Assembly (NCBI GenBank): GCA_008694505.1
Contig: VZDJ01004378.1
Coordinates: 3,274,149 to 3,338,148, forward strand
Direction of reading: 5' to 3'
Length of the DNA stretch: 64,000 bases
From: Cyanoderma ruficeps
Taxonomy: Eukaryota > Chordata > Aves > Passeriformes > Timaliidae
Of this stretch, positions 11,901 through 23,900 are shown piece after piece. The position numbers and the translations under genes are program-made. Numbering within the stretch: the first letter of the stretch is position 1; each line of letters starts with the position of its first letter. A model generated the notes under the pieces. It made no database searches. It was not told the origin of the DNA and saw only the letters and a list, made by a program, of their open reading frames with translations.

Positions 11901-14900
11901 TAGAATTGAATTCACTTAAAAGACAGTTGCACTAAAAGATTTAAAAACAAAAATTAAAGATTCAAAACTGCACATACAGGGTTTTTTTTTTTTACTGACT
12001 TGGTGTTGGTGTCTTGCTTTGTCAGAGATAGAAGTTTGGTTTGATTAGCTCCAGGTAGAAGATGGGTCAGCCTGTGAGTTTGTGAGACAGCGTGTTACCA
12101 CTAAAGAAGGAAAACAAGATAAAAACGATTACCTCAGTCTTTTTATAAGATTACCTGTCAGTTTACTGACATTTCATTATTAGCCAAATAGGAAAGTAAA
12201 ATTTGTGTTTGATGCATTATGAGCTCAATGTTAGTGCTTTTTCATTTGTGATACAAATTCAGTCTAAATCATAGAATGGTTTGGGCTGGAAGAGACCTTT
12301 AAAGATCAGCCAGTTACAAGCCTCCCACCATAGGGAGGCATATATGGGCAGGGACATATTTCACCTCATTGGATTGCTCCAAAGCCCTGTCCAGCCAAAC
12401 ACTTCCAATGATGGGGCATTCACAACTTCTCTGGGCAAATTACAGATTTCTTAATTCCTTGGAATTTTGACGGATAAAGTGGAAAGTTCCTGAACTAATT
12501 TGCTAAATATGCATGCCACAGAATCTTTTTAAATTCAATGAACAATTCAGTTTTCTTCTGATAAAAATACAAATCTTGAACAAGGCACTGAGCAGCAATT
12601 AGAAGACAAAAAGGTCATTACTGAAGAGCTGGGTAGGAAAATACAACCCAGAGGCAACAGCCCTTAGACAGCTAAGGTGCACTAAAACGCCAGTTTCTTC
12701 TTCCTCAGTGAACTGAACCTTGATGGTGCTTCCCTCATGTCTCAAATGAGATTTTAATTTTGGAAGAATATGAATATGAGGAAACAATGATTTCTGAAGC
12801 TAGCAGAGTTTGAAAACAACTCGCATTTTTTAGCCAATAAAGAATTACTTCAGTAAGGTCCAGTACTGTTTATTTGCTGCATACCATTTCAGATTTTTGT
12901 ATTTTTTAATTTCCATACCGTTCTTGGCATACTGTAAGAACTTTAGCTAAGTAGCCAGGTGGAAGAGCTGGTGATTTCCAAAAATGTGAGTAACCATGTT
13001 GTCTCCTGAATCGATCTGTAATAGAGTAACCATCAGGAAAAATACCATCTTTACTGTATTTCACACTTTTTGAATGAGAGAAATAGAATTTCTTTTTGCC
13101 ATTTAGAAATGTTGTTTGAGTCTCATGGTTTATTTATGCAATACTCTTCTGTTGACATGAAAACCCACCAATTTATGTAAATAGCTTTGATTCCCAAGCC
13201 AATTACAAGATCTTAGCTAAAGGTAAAATTGAAACTAATGTATTTTGAAAACTAATATAACATTAAATTTCAAAGCACCATGCAAATATGAAATTTTTTG
13301 CATGTTTAGAAACTGTAAGTCACAACCTGTCAAAGTTGACTGTGAATTCGTAAATCTGAGAATGCATCTGTTCTTTCTACCTGTAGAACTATATTTTGAG
13401 GTCAGTGCTGTCTTTTCCTCATGGAAATAGCAGAATCTTTTCACAGTTTGAGAGAAGGTTTGTTTATTTTTTTAAATATGATGCTACATGTGGCATATGT
13501 ATTATGTGACAGTAACCAGTAGTGACTTAATATTACTTAAAAATGTTTTCATTTTTTATTATCAGCCTGTTAAAAGGCTGAGTCTGTGTAATTCTGAAGT
13601 TCCTTCTGGCACAGGAGAGCAAGGCAGGTTACCTGTAGAGCTCTAATCCTGAGTCAGCAGCAACATCCCAGAATCTTGTGCAGTCTACATTCTAATAAAA
13701 TACTGAAATGGGAATAATGTATAAGCAAGGCATAGCTCTTTAGATAAAGGTTGATTTTACTGTTGGAGGGACATTCTGGGTAGCATCAGCTAACAGTGAA
13801 AGACATATTAACTTTTGATTTTGGCAAAATTCATGGAGTTTCCTGAAGTTTATATTTGTGTGTTTCTGTATCTGGAAAGAATGAAACAACTTTCATGTAT
13901 GTTAGTAGAACAGTGTGTTAGAGATGCAAAGAATACTGAGTGTTCTAATTGTTTTTACATGTTTTGACTTAGCTTTGGGTATGGCTTACTTCTAGGTTTA
14001 TATATTACTTTTTAGTCAAAGTGTACATTGGGACACTGCCTGAAAATCACCGTGTCCTAAGTAGTTTCATTGTGAATTAAACTGTCTGATTAAATTTATG
14101 TTGTCTACAGAATTTTTTCCCCAATGTTTTAATAACTACATATATCACTGTCACTTAATCTAGAAGCGTTTATTTTTCTTGCACAAAACATTAAGGTTTT
14201 GGATCTTAAATCATTTAGCATAGCATTGTCAGATTGCTGAAATAGCAAAAAAAGGCTGTCATAGTGCAGCATTTGGCTAAAACTGTCAACTTTAATCAGA
14301 AAACTCTTATATTTGTTGTAATCAAATAAACACATGAAGTAAAGTTATTCAGTAAAAGTTTATGGAAGTGCTTTTGGTAGAAGCTTGAATAGAAATAGGG
14401 TTCCAAGTCTGATATTTTTATTGGAATGGAGCACGCTGGCACAGCCCTGCAAAACAGTTCTGATAGCAAGGCAGCTGACTATAAAGGAGCTTTACATTGT
14501 ATCAGATAGCTTTTTTAATCGCCTCTGATTACTTAAAGATATATAACATATTTTCTATCTTCTCCTCCATTTTAATCTTTTTTTTTTTTTAATTTGGTGG
14601 GGTTGCTGCTAAAAACAAGAGTTGCTCCTGGGACTTAAATCATGCACCTTTTAAATCCTCTTTTTCTTGTCTTTCTGGTGGTGTCTAAGGAACTTCGTAC
14701 CAAAGTGAAAATAGAGTTACAATTTCTTTCTGTGCCAGAATCTCAGGAGTGATGCCAGAGAAGTTTGTAAGGTCTCTTTTGCTACCAGAAACCTACCTGT
14801 CGAGTAACCTACCTATTTACCCCTTAAGGAAGATGTTGGTCCAGCCAAAACATAGTTTATAGGAGAGTTTCTTAGAAGTACAGCTGTAATTCAATGAGAA

Positions 14901-17900
14901 AGAAGCTCTAAGCAACATGTTTTATTGCTGCTGGTCTGACGTGTGATTTCTTTTCTACCTAAGTTAAGCCAACCAGAAAGGAGTCAGTCCTTAGTGTGTT
15001 CAAAGAGGAATGATTATTTTGCTTTATTCAGTGTGAATCTTCCTCCCTAAGCTTTGTCAAAAATAGCACTTAGCTACAGTAGCATCACGAGTGTGAAAAT
15101 TTCAGCAGAATTAAAGGAAAAGCTTTCTGGCATTTGTTGTAAATATAAATTCCATGGGTAGAAGAACTAAATTGGGAGACTTAAAGACAGTTTGTACAAT
15201 TTGTTCAGGACTTTTTTTTATTCAGTGTCTTGAGACTTTAGGGTGAAGTTTCACATCATGTAGTCTTAAAATAGAGCATGTGTTAGAGTCTGTGTAATTT
15301 TCTGTTTGTTGCTCTATCTCCATAGGAAACCTTCATAGTTGCAGGGTTTAAGGTGATAAAATTGCCTACAGTGAGAGAGGATGGTAGACATGGTTGTCAC
15401 CTGGAAGTGTCTGAAGAAGCTGGATCAACCATTTATGTAAGTGGTTGCCCAACTTTTTTTTTTTTTTTTCCAAAATGCTTATGTTAACATTTTGCTGTAT
15501 AATGGAAAAAAACAGTGAAATCTATTAGAAAGTGAAATGGTCTGGATTATTTTACCATATTCATCAGGAAACATGACACCTTTGTGTGTGTGTGTGTGTG
15601 TGCGCGCATGTAATTTTATAATTACCCTAAGCACATTATTTTCCAGGTAAATTTCTACTTGTTGAGTGCAAGAATTTGGCGTTAGTTGACTTTAGATAGA
15701 CTCCTAGAGCTGTTTAAACTACTCTTGTGCAAAGCACATTTCAATAATATAGACAAGGTAGAGGGCGCAAGAGTGATTTCAGGTTTATAATTTTTAGTTT
15801 TCTCTGGTCTATGAGTTTGTATTGTTTTAGCTCAAATCATTAGTTGTTACCTTTCAATTACATGGATTGCTATAATCTAAATTTTATACAGAGAATTGTA
15901 CGCTTTTGTCCTGTGTAAAATATTTGTTCTTTTGTACTATTCTCACATCAGTTCTGGTTAGTTTTATCTATATAGTTGTTTAATTAAATCCCAAATGTCA
16001 GAAAAACATACTTTTTTTTTAAATTTCAGAAAGGCACTTTTGTTTGGAAATTGACCTCTATAGGTTGCCAAAACTTTGCACACAGCTCAGTGAGAAACAA
16101 AATTATTTAAAATGATAGTGCAGACTGTTTCATGACATTCATTATCTGTTGATGATGATGATACATTGGTAGAAAGAGTGTTTTTCATTGAAGATCATGG
16201 ATAGCAAAACCGCCCTGAATCTGAATAGGTGTGTCTTAAATTTTAGAAACTACATGGGCCTTCAACTGAGTATTGGACCTCATGACATACAGTCTAATCC
16301 CAAAGACACTGTGCAGCTCCCTGAATCCTCGATTGTGCTGAGGTGTTTATCTCATCATCGACCACAGTATGGAGCTTGTGGCATTTGGTTTGGTGACATG
16401 CATATTGGATGCTTAACATCAATACAAACGAGCTGACTTTGTGTGTGCTTCACTTCCTCAATCACAACTTTTCACTTGTGTTTAAAAGTAAAATCAGCTT
16501 CAGGAATGCAGCTGAGGTGGAGAGCAGAAGCAGGTCCCCAGCAGGAGTGGGCAGTGTGAGGCAGGGCCAGCTGTGACACAGGGCTCTGTGTCTGGCAGCC
16601 AGGCTGGGCTGTGCTGTCAGGATGGTGGCTGAGCCCTGTGTTCCTCACAGACAGTGAGGGTTTGTTGGCTTTTCATCAAATCACCACGAATTGTTCTTTA
16701 AAAGACTTTACATTGAAGATAAGTCTGGCTTATAAGTAAGACTCCAAAAGCTTAGGAGCTATCTTTAAATAAAATTTATCCCATTCTGGTGAATCTTTTC
16801 CCCCAAAGGAAAGTAACAAGTCACTGAGAATAGATCTGCTCTAAGCATTGGCATTTATATACATCTTTATGTACAAAACCTTAAACCCATTTAAGGTCTG
16901 TGTTAAGCAAGTATAGTTTTAAATTTGTGGTATCCAACTTTGAAATGCTACTCTATTAATGTGACCTAACTTAATTCATCTAGGTGAATTTAGAAAACAT
17001 GTGTATTTTTTTGGAGAAGCTTTTGACTGAGTGTAATTGCAGTAAATACTACTTTCTTTTCTTCTGCAGCTAAAATTTTAGTGGATTCAGATATGATTCT
17101 TATGGCAGAAATGTCTTTAGGGCTGTTTTGTATTTCGAGATAATGTTGTATTTGCTTTAAAGTTATCAAATATTGTCATATTTGCAGTACCATTCATTTT
17201 GTAATCAGAAAGTTTGTTATTTTTTCTCCATAGATTTGCACTAAGCCAGGAACAACTGCTGCTTCAGAAACTGCATCTGTGGTGAGTTTGTATTTGGGAT
17301 ATTTTTAAATCACATGAGATTAACTGCATGTAAATAAGAAGGTGTGGAATTCATTTTTTTTCCTGCTTAATTTACTTCCATACTTTCATCCCAGCTGTCA
17401 TTTAGCTTTTATTTCTGCAAATAATATACCTGGAATACAAAATAAAATATGAAAAAATAATACATTTTTTATACTTGCTCCCATCTCGATCTCCAAACGG
17501 ACTTCATGTTGGTTTAGGAGATTTGAACTAGAAAGGTAACTGTTGGTCTAAATAAGATTGTATGCTTGTGTTGTAAAAAGAAAAAAGGAAATATGAAACT
17601 TCCTTGGATTTAAAATCAGGCTTCCGATACTGGTCTTAACAGTTGTTTTGATTTCTGTTTGGAACAAGCCCTTATATGTCTAAATTAAAATTCTATAAGA
17701 AACAGTATTTTAAAGGCAGAGGAACTGGTTTATGAAATTTTAATGTTTTTATCATGATATAAAAGATTCAGTACCAATGGTGATAGAGCTCATTTTTGAG
17801 TTTTGTTTAGAGTTTCATTTTTTCAGTATAGCACTTGAAAACCTAAGTTATCAATCAGTTTGAGAGAAGCTGTATTCTTTAGGAGTCTAATCAGCATTAG

Positions 17901-20900
17901 ACTGATTACAACCTTGAGAGGAGAGGAGAGTAGTCCTTAAACTGTACAAAGGATCCCGTAATTTCTTTAATTCTCCAGCACTTGTGGTATTTTAATCAGA
18001 AGATGTGCACAGTGGCTATGAGAGGTAACTCCCCCACCAGCCCAAGATGAGGATTCTGTGCAGTGACACTCCCAAGCAGAAATACAAAGCTATTTATGTG
18101 TGTGTTTTAAAAAGTTCTCTGGATGGACATGTTAAAATAGGTCACTAAAAAATCATCTTTCATTGTTCTTCATTGTAATGGGTTTTACGCACCTGGTTCA
18201 TGTGTTGAAACCTACTTCAATCAACTGGTTGGCTTATTGTAAGAAAGATGCAATCACAGAAAGAAATTAAAAGTCTTTTGTGCTTTCCCAAGTGAATAAG
18301 ATACAAAGAAATAGATAATCTTTACTTCTTTTTTTTAAGATGAAATAAATGTCTGAGGATGAATGATGTTAAAAGACAGAATTCTGTGTGAATGTTTGAA
18401 TAATTTTTAATTCTTTTCCCTCATTGTATCATGCCTTTTCAGTCTGTTGCTCCAAAATATGTGTATACTCCCCTGAATCATCTTAAAGATGGGACTATAG
18501 TGAACTTGTACGGCGTTGTGAAATTCTTCAAGCCTCCATATATTAGCAAAGGAACTGGTATGTACTATATTCAAGAGATTTGAAATCTCCTTCAGCAAGA
18601 ACTGTGTTTCTTACTATGTTTGTTAAAAATCAACCAGAGCAATGTTTCACATGATCATTTGACCAGCGAATACCAAGGAAACAGAACAACAAGTAGATAA
18701 GCAATATCAGTCAGTTTAGGCAGACCGGTGGAGACAGCAAATGAAGAAAGATCTTAAAGGAGATTTGTCATGTGCCCAGCTACTTTAACAAGACTTTGGG
18801 GAACTGAGGACTTGGAACATCTTAATTAGACAAATACTGATTACTGGAAATCATTAGTGCAGCCATTCTTTCCAGATATGTAAAAACAGTGAAGTTAAAT
18901 GCACCAACTTTCGAAGCAGCATGTCTCTGAAGCAGCTAGGAGAGATTTTGTTCTACTGAGTTGTTTGTCAGGTTAATCACTTCAATTTCTTAAGCAATAG
19001 AAATTTAATAGGGAAAATGATTATTTATTTAGCAACTAGTCTTGCCTAAATGCCATTAATAACTTCCTAATATGTCTCCCCTGTATATTTCAAGTTGACA
19101 TTATTAAAATAAAAGGATCAGTGGAGAGCAGGGACACAATATGATATTTCTTATTTATGAAGATAGTTGTAATTCACTTGCTACTTTATATTTAAAATCT
19201 GTAAAACAGTTTTAATTAGTTTGGGGTTTTAAGTAAAAATATTCACTAGTCAGTCAAGTATTTCAATGTTGATTTTTGATTTTTTTGCACAATCCAGAGT
19301 GATGTTTGCTTGAGAGGGTACAAAATGGTCCATGATTGTTCTGCATTGTCAGGGCAAGAGGTGGCTCTTTGAAAATTCTATGGTTGCTTTAGATCTTGCC
19401 TAGTCCTGCACCAATACATTTTCTGTCTGACACTCTAATAATAGAATCATGTAGCGTTAAGCTGATGCGCACTGGAAGCATGGAAAATGGGGCCACTGTA
19501 TTATATCCACATGGGTCATTCTTCACTCTAGATATGCCCTGGGGTATAAGATCCTGCTCCTTCTTGCACATATTAAGGCTTAAGGGTGAAGCTTTCGCGC
19601 TGTGTTCCCACTGAAGGTGGGCACCACTGGACTGGTACCTAATTTAGTCTTGTTGGTTTATATCATCTATAATTAAAAGTTCATAATTTCCATTGCCATT
19701 ATTGCATTAGGTGAGTGTTTAAAATACTGATGAATGAAATGAGTTTTCCGTATGTTCATAAATCATTTATTACAGAGAAAGTTGTTTTAGCTAAGCATGC
19801 TTTTGCTCAGGGCATATAGTTTGAAACGTCTGTATATGAGAACTTTATGAGTTCTGAAAACTGTCCAAGAAAGTGTTTTGGGTCTTGCTTGCTACAGGAG
19901 ACAGATAGGATTTTGTCTGCTAGAAGATCTGTTGGAAGTGTTCAAAACTGTATTCTAACTTTCTTTAGTTAAGTTTAAGAGTCTTAAGATATTTTAAATT
20001 CTTAACAAGGATTATCTCCTCTCTCCCATCCCTTTATCCTAAGGATATCTCTAGTACATAACCTTGAGATTTAAAAGAAAAGAGAAATAAACAGAAGAAA
20101 AAAGAGCATCTGTCTTTGTAGTGTCCAATTGCAGAGATTATGTGCTTGACCATGAAAGTTTTAGGACATTACAATGTGACACCTACTGCTTCCCCAACCC
20201 TTGTTTTTCATGTAGATATTGGTCAGTGTTTTCCATAAAGCAGGAAGAATGAAGAAGAATCCTTGCTGCTGGTTGACAGTGTCATAGAATTAATGTCCTA
20301 TTTTCCTGGGGAAACCTCCATCTAACATTTTATCATAGATACATGCAATATGTTTGTATGTCACATGTTCAATTAAAATCTTATCATACCTAGACATGCA
20401 TGTAGTTTTGAACTATTTTATTTTTATGAAATATTTCTTAGAATCAAAATTAATAAAGGATAGCAATTTTGGAAAAGACGCTTTTAAAAAGCTTGACCAC
20501 TTCCAGGTCAACAGTTCTACATGCCCAAAATGCAGCTTAAGAATCAAATCAGATTCTTAGAGAATTTTTGAAGCCCTAAGTGTAATTTTTATTTTCCATT
20601 TTAATTTGATCTTGAGCCAAGTTCATCAAACAGCGCAGAATTTGTTTTAAGTTTAAGTTATGTAGCTGAAAGAACATACTCTAATTTAAACTATACCATT
20701 TGGTCAACTTGAATTACAATAGTCAATTTTTAGCAAGTAATAGCAAACCAACTTTCAACTTTCTGTTGTGGTTTCCATTTGTGAGGAAGCAGACTCAATT
20801 AAACCTGCAGTAGTTTTTCCGTCAAAGTATTGTGTTCCATTTGGGGATTTTTTTCTGAATCAAAATGTTGAGGATTTATTTTAAGTTTTGCAGAACAGAA

Positions 20901-23900
20901 TAAAAGCTATTGCAGAGGTAGAGATAGCAATTTCATTTCTGGACCTCTAGAGATTAGAATAATGTTTTCCCTTCTGTTGACAGTGGTTTATATGCATTTC
21001 TTTTTTAAATAACCACTCTTTCTTATCTTAAAGTATGGAAGATAAACAAAAGATATTTAAAGGAATTAATAAAAATAATAAATTGATAATTAATAAAAAT
21101 TAATAAAATAAAATTAATTAAAAATAAAATTGAATAAATAGTTAATAGAAATCTCAAGACAGTTACTACAGTTTACAAATGACACTGAAACATCTGTTTA
21201 GCCAGATGCTTCTAGTAGTTACCAAATTGTATATCACCATGTTAAAAATAACAAGCTCTAATACAACAGTTTGATTCTTCAGAGGTTTTGTTTTGGGCTG
21301 CCATATATGCTTGTATGTACATATATATACACACACATAGGAGTGGGTGTACATTTGTGTTATTTTTCTCTGCCTTGTTGAAATATAAATGATAGATTAG
21401 CTGGGTCGGCTGCTTGGTGTTAGTGCAGACACTTGTGTATTGAATGGTCTCAGTAATTCTTGAAAACAGTATTAAATGTTTCATTTAGTTTTGAAGAGAG
21501 AATAATTTGCTACAATGATCTCTTTTTTGTGTGTATTGAAATAAAAGAAACAGAAGGCAATCTTTAATTAGAGTCCCTGACTGCTAACAACATTGCCCAA
21601 AACCTTTTTATCTCTTGGAAGGGAGAACTTATTGGTTTAGGGTAGTGGGTTTTCCACTAAATGTTATTGAGGAATAAATATGTAATTGCCCAGAAGTGGA
21701 TGTGTAATTAGATCGATGCTTTCCACCTTAACAATTATGTGAGTATATTTGTCAGGAACTGCTGAAGTCCTCAGTAAAACTATAGTAAATGTTTAATCAG
21801 TAAATACTAAACAACTTGTTGGTACTACAATATCAATAACTATTAATCTGGAAAGCTTTTTTAGCAACTCTGGTTTTCTTAGGGTGACTGAAAAATGAGT
21901 TTGTGCGTGAAGCTGTGGGGTTTGGGGTTTCTGTGTTTGTTTTTTATCTATCTGTACACACTGTGTAGAAATGAGGGCTTTCTGCTCATGCTAATAACCA
22001 GCATAACAGAGATTTCCATAAAAGAGTGGAAATGCTATGGCATTATGAAAGGAAAGTTGTAACCTGAAGAATGAACCTAGACTGTCTTGATAGTGGAGGC
22101 AACTTTACATTTTCAGTAACTGTTACAGAGCTGCGAGAGATTCCTATTTCCAACTATTTATAGGACCTAGAAACTTGACAATCAGTATTCTCCATGCAGA
22201 CAGTGCAACCTTCTACTGATTACCAAATAGTTTTAGATTTTTTAATGTAATAAAGAACTAAAGAACTCATTAACAAGTTATAGCAATTTTTTTAAAAGAA
22301 AAATAAGGATTAATGTGAAAGAATATAAAAAGCATGTAAGATGCATGCAGACCATAACTCTGTACTTTCATTTAAATTAAACATGAGTTATGTCTCCTTG
22401 TTTTCATAACAGCAGTTCTGGGATGTTACAGGCATCCTTACAGGTAGCTGTCAATGGCGGGTGGTTCCTCACATGAGGTTTTAAGCCTAAGGGACAATAC
22501 CTCTTCATAATAATTAAATATATTTTTTAAAAAGTAGGTGCAGTTTGAAGTTCTGTGTAGTGTCAGCTGAAATGCAGTGCTTTTACTGAGACAATCTAGT
22601 ATGAAAGTAAAAAGCTTTCTTCTGTAGCATATAAATTTGCTGAACTGTGCATCGATTGTGTCACATTTTTAAGACAGGTTATTGCAAGTAAAATCTACCA
22701 GTAGTAAACATTCTCTTTTAAGGAAAATCAGGGGATTTTTTTAATAGGTGGATTTAATTTCTCTAGTAAGGGAAAATTGACTCCAATATGTAAACTTACT
22801 TATTTATTAGCTTGGTAATGAAGGGATTTTGCTTTGTTGGAAAGTATATTGAGAAAAATCAAAAGTGTGACCAATGACATTATATTGTTTTGTTTAACTG
22901 TGGAACATTATTTAGATTCAGCAATTCTGTTTAGAGTTTGACTCACTGTTTATTCAGAAAAGTGAATTCATTCACTGATCTATAATGCTACTGTGGAAAA
23001 CAGGAGACAGTTTTCACATTTCAAGTGGAAAAGAAGAGACAGGTGGCTTTTTATTTTTAACCTTCAAAAAGGACCTTGCTGAATGAGGATTTCATTGAAA
23101 CAGTCAGTCTTTATGCTTTGTTCTCAAAGACCTCTATTGTAATTAGATTTATAGAAATGATGTTTTGAGGTGATAGTGAGGAATGGAAGACTAAAGTCAC
23201 AGAGACAGAGAACCTCTATCATGTAGGAAGTGTTCTCTGGCTATGTAAAGCAAGTGTACTATTTTATACTGCTTTGACTAGGATGATTATCAGTCTTCCA
23301 TGATTGTGCTAATTACACAGAAAATTGAGGCAGTGTGTTAACTTCTACCATTAAATAGGCAGCTGCACACATATGAAGCTGACTAGGTTGTATAATCACA
23401 GCATCAAAGAATAACCACAATTATAATGTGGAATGTTTTTGCTATTTCCTCTTGATTCTGATGTTGGATTATATCAGTGCACTGTAGCATGTTATTCTGC
23501 ATCCCCAAAGGGTTGTAAATCTATGAACCATGTGGGTTTTTCTTCTTAATTGCTCATTTTGCTCATATTTGCAACAGATCTTTTAAGTTAAACCTCTAGA
23601 ATTCATACCCAAAAAATTGCATCAGTCTTTGGATTACAGTAGTAAATACTTGCATTTTTGTCACCCAGTGACTGGAGTTTGTTCTTGACAATCCTAGCAT
23701 AGAATGTCAAAATAGATTCTATGTGGACCTCATACCTTTGGTGGGAGTATGGAAAAGAGTGATCTCAGCAACTTCTGAATGCAAAAGATGATAACTTATC
23801 ATTATTAAGTCTGTGTGAAAATCTTGGGAAGGAAGAAGAGTACTAGTTTTACAGAAATACAGGTTTTTGTATCTGTAGGAAAAGTTTTATTTCTCAGGAA

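Noticed and set aside
16500..16660. GC-rich patch as an exon or CpG island
   Set aside because: Few CpGs, no open frame with splice sites, and no similarity recognised. Probably an old unidentified repeat.
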